From the NCBI RefSeq assembly GCF_003696265.1, contig NZ_RFFH01000006.1, positions 124,001-188,000 of the forward strand: a DNA stretch of 64,000 nt, written 5' to 3'. The position numbers and the translations under genes are program-made. How positions within the stretch are numbered: position 1 is the first letter of the stretch; every line of letters begins with the position of its first letter. The notes below the pieces were generated by a model. It did no database searches. It was not told the origin of the DNA and saw nothing but the letters and a program-made list of their open reading frames with translations. Shown here in pieces: positions 34,996 through 43,502 of this stretch. This DNA is from Nocardia stercoris (lineage in GTDB: Bacteria > Actinomycetota > Actinomycetes > Mycobacteriales > Mycobacteriaceae).

Positions 34996-36526
34996 GCAGC
35001 GATTCTCCCGCATCCTCGGGTTCGTCCGCCGCGGGTGTACCAGTAGTGGTGACCAGCGCCGCGAGTACGGCGGCGACCACACAGAGACCGGCACAGACCC
35101 AGATCATGGCCGACATGCCGCCCATGAAGGCCGTCTGCACCACGTGCAGCAGGTCGGCGTCGTGCAGTTTGCGGGCGACGGCGACGCCTGTGTTGACGCT
35201 GTCGGAGACCGGGCCGTGGTCGGCGGCGCCCAGGCCCGAGCGGTACCGGGTGGCCAGGACGGTGCCCAGAATCGCGGTGCCGATCGTGCCGCCGGCCTGG
35301 CGCAGCGCCTGCATCAGGGCCGATCCGGTACCGGACCGTTCGGCGGTGAGATCCTCCATCGCCATGCCCATGGCCGCCGGCATCACCAGGCCCATGCCGA
35401 CGCCCAGCAGGGTGATCCAGGCCGCCACATAGCCGTAGCCACTGGTGACGGTGGTCAGCGCGCCCAGCGCCAGCGCGACGGCGAGGACCGGGAATCCGGT
35501 GACCAGCACCGCCTTTCGGCCCAACCGCGCCATGAGGCGGTCGGCGATCCGGGTGCCCACGATCATGCCGCCGATCAGCGGGAGCAGGCGCAGTCCGCTG
35601 CCGAGCGCATCGGCGCCGAGCACCGCCTGGAAGTACTGCGGCACGGTGAAGAACAGCCCGAACAACGCGAAGTTGACCAAAATCGAGAACAGGGTGCCGA
35701 AGCGGAATCCGTTGCCCCCGAACAGTCCGAGGTCCACCAGCGGGGTGTGGGTGCGGCGCTGCCAGGCGAGGAAGGCACCCAACAGGGCGGCGCCGACGGC
35801 GGCCACCGCCCAGGCCGCGGTGTTGCCCCAGCCGTCCTGGCCGAGCCGGATGAAACCGTAGGTGAGACCGGTCATTCCGGCGGCGGACAGGGCCACGCCG
35901 GGCAGGTCGATCCGGAAGTTGTTCTCGCTGCGGGATTCCGGCACCAGCCCGGCGACGGCGATCAGGCCCACCAGCACCAGCGGCACGTTGATCAGGAACA
36001 CCGATCCCCACCAGAAGTGCTGCAGCAGATAGCCGCCCACGATCGGGCCGAGCGGCAGCCCGATGGCGGTGGAGGTGACCCAGACGGTGAGCGCGCGCTG
36101 CCGTTCGGCCGGTGCGGGGAAGAGGCTGGGCAGCACGCCCATCGACAGCGGCATCATGGCCGCCGCCGCGACGCCGAGCAGGGCCCGGGCTGCGATCAGC
36201 GCGACGGCTGTGGTGGCGAGCGCGCATGCGGCGGAAGCGATTCCGAACAGGGCGAGCGCGGCCAGCAGGAACTTCTTGCGGCCGTAGCGATCCCCGAGCG
36301 CACCCGCGGGCAGCATCAGCGCGGCCAGCGCGAGGGTGTAGGCGGTGGAGAACCACTGCAGGGCGGAGGTGTCGGCGTGCAGGTCGACCGCCATGGTCGG
36401 CAGCGCAACGACGAGCACGGTGATGTCGAGGCCGATGGTGAGCATGGCGACGGCCAATGCGCCCAGCGCCAGCCAGCGGGTTCGGGTTTCCGGTGGATTC
36501 CGATCCATCATGACATGTCCAATCAT
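34985..36526 (-). CDS. DHA2-family (EmrB/QacA, 14-helix) MFS efflux transporter
   Basis: 513 residues, 14 predicted helices. Motif A GDRYGRKK after helix 2 and motif C-like LGVAAAAMMPLSMGVLPSLFPA; the antiporter signature supports drug/proton exchange. Start codon 36526; inner Met at 36511 and 36508 are alternatives. Coupled to the TetR gene, with which it shares transcription. Confidence 0.93.
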   Translation of the reverse strand: MIGHVMMDRNPPETRTRWLALGALAVAMLTIGLDITVLVVALPTMAVDLHADTSALQWFSTAYTLALAALMLPAGALGDRYGRKKFLLAALALFGIASAACALATTAVALIAARALLGVAAAAMMPLSMGVLPSLFPAPAERQRALTVWVTSTAIGLPLGPIVGGYLLQHFWWGSVFLINVPLVLVGLIAVAGLVPESRSENNFRIDLPGVALSAAGMTGLTYGFIRLGQDGWGNTAAWAVAAVGAALLGAFLAWQRRTHTPLVDLGLFGGNGFRFGTLFSILVNFALFGLFFTVPQYFQAVLGADALGSGLRLLPLIGGMIVGTRIADRLMARLGRKAVLVTGFPVLAVALALGALTTVTSGYGYVAAWITLLGVGMGLVMPAAMGMAMEDLTAERSGTGSALMQALRQAGGTIGTAILGTVLATRYRSGLGAADHGPVSDSVNTGVAVARKLHDADLLHVVQTAFMGGMSAMIWVCAGLCVVAAVLAALVTTTGTPAADEPEDAGESLHVG

Positions 36527-36543
36527 TTGGATTATTCAGTCAT

Positions 36544-36560
36544 ATGAGAGCGTCTCTCAT
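36544..36560 (-). promoter_or_regulatory. TetR-type palindromic operator
   Basis: ATGAGAGCGTCTCTCAT: two 7-base arms around CGT, 18 bp before the efflux gene start. Fits the regulator encoded downstream in the same transcript. Confidence 0.65.
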
Positions 36561-36661
36561 TTTGTAGAAGCTGTCAATACGCGATGTCATGTACACGCCA
36601 CACCCCCATGCGGGTCGGACCTTTCACCCATAGGACCGCGCGCGGCTTAAGCTCGAAAACG

Positions 36662-37972
36662 ATGAGCACCCGAAGCCCGCACCGACGCGCACTGCCTGCA
36701 GGCAGGGCAAATGTGTTTCGTTCCGTCGCTGCCGCCGCGATCACCGCCGGCTTGCTCGGCATCACCGCCGCCACCGGGCTCGCGGGCGCCCAGCCGCCTA
36801 CGCCGCCCCCGCCGGTGTGGCAGACCCCGAACACCGACGACTGCCCGAACCGGACCGCACCGCCGCCGGCCATCGACGCCTCCGAGGTACCCGTCCCCGG
36901 CGAGACCGCGCCCTCCCCGCTCCCCGTGCCCTCACCCCCGGTCGGCGGCCCGAAGCTGGGCGGCTGCGGGCTCGTGCTCCCCGACGGCGCGCCGCCACCG
37001 CCGCCGGAGATCTCCGCGACCGCCTGGCTGCTCGCCGACATGGACTCCGGCAAGGTGCTCGCCGCCAAGGACCCGCACGGCCGCTACCGGCCCGCGTCGA
37101 TCATCAAATCGCTGCTCGCCATCGTCGCGCTGTCCAACCTGCACATGGACACCGTCGTCACCGGCACCCAGGACGACGCCAACGCCGACGGCACGCGCGT
37201 CGGCATCGGCCCCGGCGGCAAATACACCAACCTGCAGCTCATGCACGCACTGCTCATGCACTCCGGCAACGACGCCGCGCACGCCATCGCCGCCCAGCTC
37301 GGCGGTGACGAGGCGACCGTCGCCAAGATGAACGCCAAAGCCAAGGAACTCGGCGCCCTCGACACCCGGGCCGCGACCCCGTCCGGACTGGACGGTCCCG
37401 GCATGAGCACGTCCGCCTACGACATGGCGACCATCTTCCGGGCCGCCATGACCATCCCGACCTTCGCCGACATCGTCCACACCGAGCAGTACGACTTCCC
37501 CGGCTATCCCGCCAACCCCACCGTCCCCGGCGACCAGGACCACCCCGGTTTCCCGATCGCCAACGACAACCAGCTGCTCTACGACTACGACGGCGACCTC
37601 GGCGGCAAGACCGGCTTCACCGACGACGCCCGCCAGACCTTCGTCACCGCCGCCGAACGCGGCGGCCACCGCCTGATACTCACCCTGCTCAAGGCCGACG
37701 TCCGCCCCATCCGCCCGCCCGAACAGGCCACCCGCCTGCTGGACTACGGCTTCGCCCTGCCCGCCGGCGCGAACATCGGCACCCTCCCCGGCGCCCCGGC
37801 CGCCACCGCCCCCGGCGCGGAACCCCAGGTCGCCATACCGCCGACAACGGTCGCGGACAAGCCGGCCGCCACGCACAGCACGCTGTACACGATCCTGTTC
37901 ATCGTGGGGCTGGGTGTGTTGGTCGTGGTGATCATCGGGACGTGGCTGAAACTGAGCGCCCGCCGCCGATAG
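36662..37972 (+). CDS. dacB: D-alanyl-D-alanine carboxypeptidase (penicillin-binding, DacB-like)
   Basis: 436 residues from ATG 36662. Signal segment (VAAAAITAGLLGITAATG), Pro-rich linker with four cysteines (40-110), then peptidase S11 domain: SIIK at 146-149 (active-site Ser and Lys), SGN, and GGKTGFT. A C-terminal helix (ILFIVGLGVLVVVIIG) anchors it, so the enzyme faces outside. It trims peptidoglycan pentapeptides. A longer frame from 36584 adds no features. Matches Rv3330 dacB1. Confidence 0.93.
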   Translation: MSTRSPHRRALPAGRANVFRSVAAAAITAGLLGITAATGLAGAQPPTPPPPVWQTPNTDDCPNRTAPPPAIDASEVPVPGETAPSPLPVPSPPVGGPKLGGCGLVLPDGAPPPPPEISATAWLLADMDSGKVLAAKDPHGRYRPASIIKSLLAIVALSNLHMDTVVTGTQDDANADGTRVGIGPGGKYTNLQLMHALLMHSGNDAAHAIAAQLGGDEATVAKMNAKAKELGALDTRAATPSGLDGPGMSTSAYDMATIFRAAMTIPTFADIVHTEQYDFPGYPANPTVPGDQDHPGFPIANDNQLLYDYDGDLGGKTGFTDDARQTFVTAAERGGHRLILTLLKADVRPIRPPEQATRLLDYGFALPAGANIGTLPGAPAATAPGAEPQVAIPPTTVADKPAATHSTLYTILFIVGLGVLVVVIIGTWLKLSARRR

Positions 37973-37989
37973 GTGCGGTTGTCGCCGGA

Positions 37990-38553
37990 TCAGTCGCTTC
38001 GCGCTGCTCGCAGCAGTAGACCGCGAAAGACGGTCCGCGACAACCGAATCACGATGAACCCGACGAGTGCGCCGACGCACCACCCAGCGAGCACATCGGT
38101 CGGCCAATGAGCGCCGAGATAGACCATCGCGCAAGCGATCACACCTAGGCCGGTGACGAGCAGGGCTGCGGCGTACGGCCGGAATCCTCTGCGCCACTGA
38201 ACGACCGCGTACAGAGCTACCGCGAGGGCAGCGGTCATCGCGGCGACGGTCGAAGGCATCGAGTACGCCCCGACCTGGACGGCCGCCAGGTCCCCGGGCG
38301 GACGCGGCCGCGCTACGACCTGCTTCAAGGCCCGGGCCACAGCCTGGGCCAGCAGCACCGAGACGCCGATGGTGAAACCCGCTCGCCACCACCGCCCGAC
38401 GACCACCGCCGCCACGAACAGCACAGCCAGGACCGCCATCCCGGGCTCGCCCGTGCCGAGTTCCATCGCCCAGCGCGCCGCCGTGGTGAGCACCGGCGTG
38501 CGATGGCCGGCGAACCAGGTGACGATGTCGCGATCGAAGCTCACCGGATCCAT
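37990..38553 (-). CDS. PAP2-superfamily membrane phosphatase
   Basis: 187 residues from ATG 38553; GTG 38583 would add 10. Five or six helices. Acid-phosphatase triad: KQVVARPRPP, PSTVAAMTAAL (the usual PSGH is PST-V, so the second motif is divergent) and VYLGAHWPTDVLAG with the catalytic His. Likely a lipid phosphatase, e.g. of undecaprenyl or phosphatidyl phosphates. Convergent with dacB with 17 bp between. Confidence 0.85.
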   Translation of the reverse strand: MDPVSFDRDIVTWFAGHRTPVLTTAARWAMELGTGEPGMAVLAVLFVAAVVVGRWWRAGFTIGVSVLLAQAVARALKQVVARPRPPGDLAAVQVGAYSMPSTVAAMTAALAVALYAVVQWRRGFRPYAAALLVTGLGVIACAMVYLGAHWPTDVLAGWCVGALVGFIVIRLSRTVFRGLLLRAARSD

Positions 38554-38667
38554 CCTGCCAACGCCGCGTCCCCCGTACGCCACGGTCCGGCCTGAAACAG
38601 CCGGGAACCCGGCGGAGTCCCGCTACGTCGAAAGGGTTGAGGCGCAGGCCAACGGGAGGAGCCAGTC

Positions 38668-39108
38668 GTGTTCACACGAGATGCCGGGGATACCGGCGAC
38701 CCTGCGGACCTGTGGGATCAGGTGCACGCGAAGACCTTTCGCGTACGAACCGAGACCGCGGTCCGATGCGCACGGCACTACCAGGGGGTCGGCGACTCCC
38801 TACAGCAGTTCTTGATCGCCGCCGACCTGGGCCAGGTCCCCGGCACAACCACGCCGGCTCGGCTGAACGCCCCGGCCTTGCCGACACCGCTCGCCCCGGC
38901 CTTGCCGACACTGCGGGACGACCCGGCTGAAGCTACCGACTTCGCCGGGCTCACAGCTCACCACGCCCACACAACCTCTGCCCCTCACGCTGTGCTCACC
39001 ATCCAGCGGTCCGTCTACCGCATGGCAGCCGCCTACCTCCGCGCCGGTGGTGCGAACGCGGAAGCCGACCGCATGAATCGCCTCGCCCTCTCGACCACAA
39101 CCGACTGA
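38668..39108 (+). CDS. Hypothetical protein
   Basis: 146 residues; GTG 38668 with GGGAGGA 8 bases ahead. Helical, His/Ala-rich, no membrane helix; it starts MFTRDAGDTGDPADLW and has a repeated ALPTPLAPALPTL segment. Not recognised. Confidence 0.65.
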   Translation: MFTRDAGDTGDPADLWDQVHAKTFRVRTETAVRCARHYQGVGDSLQQFLIAADLGQVPGTTTPARLNAPALPTPLAPALPTLRDDPAEATDFAGLTAHHAHTTSAPHAVLTIQRSVYRMAAAYLRAGGANAEADRMNRLALSTTTD

Positions 39109-39169
39109 CCGGGCCCTACCCGACCTGTCCTGTCCTGCCCTGTGTGTCCTGCCCTGAGGAGATGACCGA

Positions 39170-39364
39170 ATGACCCACCATGCCCGCATCATCCGTCTGA
39201 TGAATCGAACGGTGCACGAGCGCAGCAAGTTTCACCTTTCGGCAGCGGAAGGTGCGCACGCACCGGATTCGCTTCCTGGTTCAACCCGCCACATCAGCCC
39301 GGGCAATCCGGTCCGCCACCGCACCTGCGGGTTGCTCGGCCGCTCCAACCTCACCGTTCCTTGA
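39170..39364 (+). CDS. Small hypothetical ORF
   Basis: 64 residues. GAGGAG 7 bases before ATG 39170 is a strong ribosome site, 61 bp after the preceding gene. Basic N-terminus (THHARIIRLMNRTVHERSK), His/Ser-rich. A CCTGTCCTG/CCTGCCCTG tract lies just upstream at about 39118-39152. Composition and frame are not typical, so it may not be coding. Confidence 0.35.
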   Translation: MTHHARIIRLMNRTVHERSKFHLSAAEGAHAPDSLPGSTRHISPGNPVRHRTCGLLGRSNLTVP

Positions 39365-39463
39365 GCATTCGGCGCCGAAGTCCCTCGATGATTCTGCCGG
39401 GGACGAATATCGAAGAAGCGCAGCGACCTTCAGGCTCCTGGGCTCCGGCCGGAGGATTTCACT

Positions 39464-40483
39464 TCAGCGCCGAGAACCCCGCCGCATGCCCCCGAGCAAC
39501 GCCCCGACAATCGCGCCGAGGCCGAACAGGACGGTTCCGGTCATCGCTGGTGCGCCGGTGGTGACGCGGGGGCGGATGATGGCCGGGCCGGGAACGGGAA
39601 CCGGTTCTTCGGTCATGTTCTCGGTCGCGGTCGCCGCCCAGGCGGTGGCGAACAGGACGATGCGGGCGGTGTAGAAGGCGAACACCATGAGGCCGATGAT
39701 CGGGCCGAATGTGGCGCCGGCCGGGCTCTTCAGCACGATCTGCAGGTAGATGGTGGCGACCTTCTTCCACACCTCGAACACCAGGGCCGCGAGCAGGGCC
39801 GCGCGGGCGGCGCTGGCGAGGGTCAGCGGTTCGTGCGGCATGCGGGCGATGATCCAGACGAACAGCGCCCACGACGCCAGCACGGCCAAGGCGGTGGACA
39901 GCAGCCGCAGCAGCTGCGGCACCAGGGGTGCTTGATCGAGGTGGATCGAGCGCAGCACGACCTCGCCGAGACTGCTGTCGGCGACCGTGGACAGGCCCAC
40001 CGACACCACCATCGCGATACCCAGCCCGACCAGCGCACCCAGGTCGGAGAACTTGCGCGCGAACCAGTTCCCGGTGTCGGACTGCTGTTCCCATTGCTCG
40101 GTCAGCGCGGCCCGCAGGTTCGCCACCCAGCCCAGCCCGGCGTATGCGGCCGCCACCAGACCGAACACCCCGACGCTCGCTCGCGAGGCGATGGCGTGAT
40201 TGACCAGGTCGGTCAGCTGTGACCCGAACGCACCGGGCATGTTCTCCAGGATCTTGCGGTGCAGGTCGGCGAGCAGGCCGGGCTTGCGGGACAGGACGAA
40301 ACCTGCCGCCGCGAATCCGACCATGGCCAGCGGGAACAGGGCCAGCACCGTGTAGTAGGTGATGCCGGCCGCGTAATAGTCACCGCGTTGCCGCTGGTAG
40401 CGCCCTCCGGCCCGCACCAGATGGTCGAGCCACGGCCGTGCCTCGACATTCCGCTCGATTCGGCTCTTGATGCCGTCGAACAC
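39464..40483 (-). CDS. YihY/BrkB-family membrane protein
   Basis: 339 residues from GTG 40483, with GGGAGGACAG directly ahead. N-terminal soluble helix, then six membrane helices starting YYAAGITYYTVLALFPLAMVGFAA, the family signature. The larger frame to 40597 would overlap trpS. Starts 37 bp after the trpS stop, so the two share a transcript. Rv3335c-like; function unclear, not ribonuclease. Confidence 0.9.
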   Translation of the reverse strand: MFDGIKSRIERNVEARPWLDHLVRAGGRYQRQRGDYYAAGITYYTVLALFPLAMVGFAAAGFVLSRKPGLLADLHRKILENMPGAFGSQLTDLVNHAIASRASVGVFGLVAAAYAGLGWVANLRAALTEQWEQQSDTGNWFARKFSDLGALVGLGIAMVVSVGLSTVADSSLGEVVLRSIHLDQAPLVPQLLRLLSTALAVLASWALFVWIIARMPHEPLTLASAARAALLAALVFEVWKKVATIYLQIVLKSPAGATFGPIIGLMVFAFYTARIVLFATAWAATATENMTEEPVPVPGPAIIRPRVTTGAPAMTGTVLFGLGAIVGALLGGMRRGSRR

Positions 40484-40520
40484 CTGTCCTCCCGCACGTG
40501 CAGCTGTCCCGCCACGGATG

Positions 40521-41546
40521 TCAGCGGGCCAGGAAACCGACCCGGTCGTAGACCTGTGCCAGCGTCTTGCCCGCGATCTCGCGGGCACGTTCGGCACCGG
40601 CCGCGATGATCCGGTCGAGTTCCCCCTCGTCGGAAAGATACTCCGCGACCTTCGCCTGGACCGGTGTCACGAACTCCACCAGCGCGTCGGCGACGCCGGA
40701 CTTGAGGTCGCCGTATCCCTTACCGGCATAGTCCTGTTCGAGGGTGACGATCGGGGTACCGGTGAGCGAGGACAAGATGACCAGCAGATTGCTGACGCCC
40801 GGCTTCTGCTCCGGGTCGTAGCGGATCTCACGTTCGGTGTCGGTGACCGCCGACTTGATCTTCTTGGCCGAGACCTTCGGATCGTCGAGCAGGTTGATCA
40901 GGCCCGCGTCGGAGGTCGCGGACTTGCTCATCTTCGCGGTCGGGTCCTGCAGGTCGTAGATCTTGGCGGTGCCGGACACGATGTACGGCTCGGGCACGAC
41001 GAAGGTCTTCTTGAAGCGAGTGTTGAAGCGCTGCGCCAAGTTCCGGGTGAGCTCGAGGTGCTGGCGCTGGTCCTCGCCGACCGGCACGAAGTGCGGGCGG
41101 TAGAGCAGGATGTCGGCGGCCATCAGCACCGGATAGGTGAACAGGCCGACCGTGGTGTTCTCGGCGCCCTGCTTGGCGGACTTGTCCTTGAACTGGGTCA
41201 TCCGGCCGGCCTCGCCGAATCCGGTGATGCAGTTCAGCACCCAGGTCAGTTCGGCGTGCTCGGGCACCTGACTCTGCACGAACAGGGTCGACTTCTTCGG
41301 GTCGATGCCCAGGGCGATCAGCTGCGCGACCGCGCGCTTCGTGCGCTGCCGCAGCGCCTTCGGCTCCTGCGCCACGGTGATGGCGTGCAGGTCGGGAATG
41401 AAGTAGAGCGCGTCGTAGTCGTCCTGGAAGTTCTTCCAATACTGCAGCGCACCGAGGTAGTTACCGAGATGGAAGGAGTCGCTGGTCGGCTGGATCCCGG
41501 AGAGGACCCGCTGCCTGGGCGCTTCGGCTGCTGCAGGGCTGGACAT
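40521..41546 (-). CDS. trpS: Tryptophanyl-tRNA synthetase
   Basis: 341 residues. Class I signatures: HIGH-like HLGN in SDSFHLGNYLGAL and KMSKSATS. Corresponds to Rv3336c. First gene of the transcript with the YihY protein. The 5' side faces the small-protein island. Confidence 0.96.
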   Translation of the reverse strand: MSSPAAAEAPRQRVLSGIQPTSDSFHLGNYLGALQYWKNFQDDYDALYFIPDLHAITVAQEPKALRQRTKRAVAQLIALGIDPKKSTLFVQSQVPEHAELTWVLNCITGFGEAGRMTQFKDKSAKQGAENTTVGLFTYPVLMAADILLYRPHFVPVGEDQRQHLELTRNLAQRFNTRFKKTFVVPEPYIVSGTAKIYDLQDPTAKMSKSATSDAGLINLLDDPKVSAKKIKSAVTDTEREIRYDPEQKPGVSNLLVILSSLTGTPIVTLEQDYAGKGYGDLKSGVADALVEFVTPVQAKVAEYLSDEGELDRIIAAGAERAREIAGKTLAQVYDRVGFLAR

Positions 41547-41638
41547 GCGTCGATCTTCGCATGCCGGTCCAGCGGGTTATCCGCGACGCCCGGCCCGGGA
41601 CCTCGCCGGGCCGAACGGGATTCCCGCAGGCACGGAAA

Positions 41639-41680
41639 CGGCCCGGTTCCTTTCGAATTCGATCGAAAGGAACCGGGCCG
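41639..41680 (-). terminator. 18-bp hairpin after small protein 1
   Basis: CGGCCCGGTTCCTTTCGA pairs perfectly with its complement across a 6-base loop (ATTCGA). It follows the 56-residue ORF on the minus strand by 28 bp. Confidence 0.8.
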
Positions 41681-41708
41681 TCCCAGGGAAAGTCCGAGGC
41701 AGTACCTA

Positions 41709-41879
41709 TCAGTGCGGCAGCAGCGGGACGACCGCGGCGCCCGCACCGACGATGGAAGCGACGGTGCCGACCATCGTCGCCGCTGTACCGACCCCGGCGA
41801 CGCCGAGGCCGAGGAGAGCGACAGCGCCGGCGAAAGCCGGAGCACCGAGGATGGCCGAACCAGCAGCAGCAGAACCCAT
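41709..41879 (-). CDS. Small Gly/Ala-rich hydrophobic protein (family member 1)
   Basis: 56 residues from ATG 41879: MGSAAAGSAILGAPA at the start and VPLLPH at the end; no charged residue except the end His, helix-forming throughout. GTAGGAG stands 8 bases before the start. The leader GGAGTTTTCTC-ATG-GGTTC matches the two other small ORFs (42597, 43180). A strong terminator follows, so it is a solitary transcript. No family recognised; size, composition and context suggest a membrane-active or exported peptide. Confidence 0.65.
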   Translation of the reverse strand: MGSAAAGSAILGAPAFAGAVALLGLGVAGVGTAATMVGTVASIVGAGAAVVPLLPH

Positions 41880-42596
41880 GAGAAAACTCCTACGACAAGG
41901 GGCGCACGGTGCGCCTTGGAACAACAGGAGCAAACGTATCAGCTATCTCGTTTCGATAACGTTAACGAAGTGGAGTGAATATATACACCCCATTTACGTT
42001 GATTGAATTACATTGCAAGACAATGCAATTCGGAGTGCGTACTTATCTCCAGCACGATTTGTGACCATCGCCATCTTGCAATAGGCCGATCTCGGCTAAC
42101 TTCTAGCACATTATGTGGCGAACGCCCGGTCATGGCGCTGATCCAGCATCGACCATCGGCACCGCGCGGGCCCGGATCCGAGATCCGCGCAGGTGACCCG
42201 AAGCACAACGAACCTACAGCGATGCGGAAGTCCCACGCCGACTCCGGACCGCCGCCGCCCACCGAAGTCGTTCAGCCAGCCCCACCTCCACCAACGGCAG
42301 ATCCACCGCGGATCACCATCCACACCCGCCCAGCCTGATCGCCGACCTGCACAGAATGCCCCCGGACCCCGGCACCGCCGCCAGCGCAATGACCGAGCCA
42401 CCCCAGAGGCGCCCGGCAGCGCAGGGCCGACGCCCGTAAACCGCCCCGCCCCGGCCGAGCCGACGCGAGACAGCCACAGATCCTCGAATTCGTATATCTA
42501 TTCCTAAACGCCAGCGAGATTCCGCTTTACCGGCCGGAAACGGCCCGGCCGATACCTTGAACGCGTTGTAGTTCCACCCAATCAAAGGAGTTTCCT
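41880..42596. other. 717-bp AT-rich to mixed intergenic region
   Basis: About 41930-42110 is AT-rich for this genome (runs such as GAATATATACACCCC and ATAACGTTAACGAAG), probably the promoter for member 1. An ATTGCA/TGCAAT inverted pair lies near 42010-42028. The GC-rich rest has only weak overlapping frames without ribosome sites (for example 42003-42338 plus and 42193-42507 plus). I see no gene here. Confidence 0.55.
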
Positions 42597-42740
42597 ATGG
42601 GTTCCTGTGCCGCCCTTTCCGCCGCCCTGCCGGCCGGTACCGATCTCGTCGGCTTGGGCTCTGCGGCCCTCAGCCTCGTAGGTACGGTCACGGGCATCGG
42701 TGCCAGCATCATCACCATCGCAGGCGCACTCCCGCACTGA
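42597..42740 (+). CDS. Small Gly/Ala-rich hydrophobic protein (family member 2)
   Basis: 47 residues from ATG 42597: MGSCAALSAALPAG, hydrophobic middle, ending AGALPH. AAAGGAG is 6 bases upstream and the leader GGAGTTTCCT-ATG-GGTTC matches members 1 and 3. It ends LPH like member 1. One cysteine at position 4. A 15-bp hairpin follows at 42805-42839. Its strand is opposite to members 1 and 3. Confidence 0.65.
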   Translation: MGSCAALSAALPAGTDLVGLGSAALSLVGTVTGIGASIITIAGALPH

Positions 42741-42804
42741 CCCGTTCCGGGCGGACTACCCGAGGTCGCGCTCCATGTTCGGTACCCGGGCGGCAGATAT
42801 CACA

Positions 42805-42839
42805 GATCCGGCCCCGGAATGAAGTTCCGGGGCCGGATC
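42805..42839 (+). terminator. 15-bp hairpin after small protein 2
   Basis: GATCCGGCCCCGGAA and its exact complement with loop TGAAG, 64 bp after the stop. Confidence 0.8.
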
Positions 42840-42944
42840 GGTGATCAGCTGTTGCCGGCGCTGTACGCCGATAATTCCGCAACGGTGGAACTATCGACTA
42901 CTGCAACACCGTTCAGACGGAAAATTTAGAAAAGAACCGAAACG

Positions 42945-42982
42945 ACCCGGGCCCCATTCGATTACTCGAATGGAGCCCGGGT
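42945..42982 (-). terminator. 17-bp hairpin after small protein 3
   Basis: ACCCGGGCCCCATTCGA pairs with its complement (one C-A mismatch), loop TTAC, 24 bp after the stop of the 57-residue ORF (minus). Confidence 0.75.
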
Positions 42983-43006
42983 TGTCAGTCAGCTACTGAA
43001 GATCAA

Positions 43007-43180
43007 TTAGCCCGCAGCCGGCGGGTTGAGGATCGGACCGAGCGCAATGCCGGTGCCGATAAGGGCGGCGCCGGTGCCAATGAAGGTCAGCAAGCCGACG
43101 AAAGCCGGGTCACCAAAAGTGGCAGCAGCCGAGCCAGCGAGGCCGGAACCAGAAGCGGCGGCGAGAGCGGTAGAACCCAC
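43007..43180 (-). CDS. Small Gly/Ala-rich hydrophobic protein (family member 3)
   Basis: 57 residues from GTG 43180: MGSTALAAASGSGLAGS, hydrophobic run GLLTFIGTGAALIGTGIALG, ending LNPPAAG. Ribosome site GTAGGAG is 5 bases ahead; leader GGAGTTTCC-GTG-GGTTC is shared with members 1 and 2. A longer frame to 43216 lacks the site. Terminated by a hairpin behind it. Confidence 0.6.
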   Translation of the reverse strand: MGSTALAAASGSGLAGSAAATFGDPAFVGLLTFIGTGAALIGTGIALGPILNPPAAG

Positions 43181-43502
43181 GGAAACTCCTACAGGGGGGC
43201 GGAACAACAACGACAAGAACGTACCATCGGTACGGTTTAAAACAGGACCATACGAACAGTATCGATACCGGATGGACCCACGGAGTTAACACGAAACCGA
43301 CTGCCCAGCAGCGGTTTTGGGCCAGCGGGCCCCAAAATGCATGTCAGGGCCTGTGATACATATCACCGCGCCCGAATTGTCGTTGTGAGCTATTGTTTCG
43401 GCTATGTTACGTCCGTTTACACATTCATTACGGCTCGTGTCATTCACTTTACGCGATTAGTACGCACGTCGCATTTCGGGGAGTTGCGGGGTCGAAACCG
43501 GC
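43181..43502. other. 322-bp AT-rich intergenic region with a palindrome
   Basis: No gene seen. 43353-43366 is a perfect palindrome GTGATACATATCAC. The stretch 43380-43450 is AT-rich (ATTCATTACGGCTC, CACTTTACGCG) and could be a promoter for member 3 or for an unseen transcript. Confidence 0.5.

Noticed and set aside
42003..42507. Two overlapping Pro-rich plus-strand frames
   Set aside because: No ribosome site and no similarity; treated as noncoding.
42840..42925. Short minus-strand frame ending VAVVDSSTVAELSAYSAGNS
   Set aside because: Looks protein-like but is only about 26 codons, without a start codon; could be a decayed end, not supportable.
43181..43216. Longer start for small protein 3
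   Set aside because: The AGGAG site fits GTG 43180, not the upstream start.
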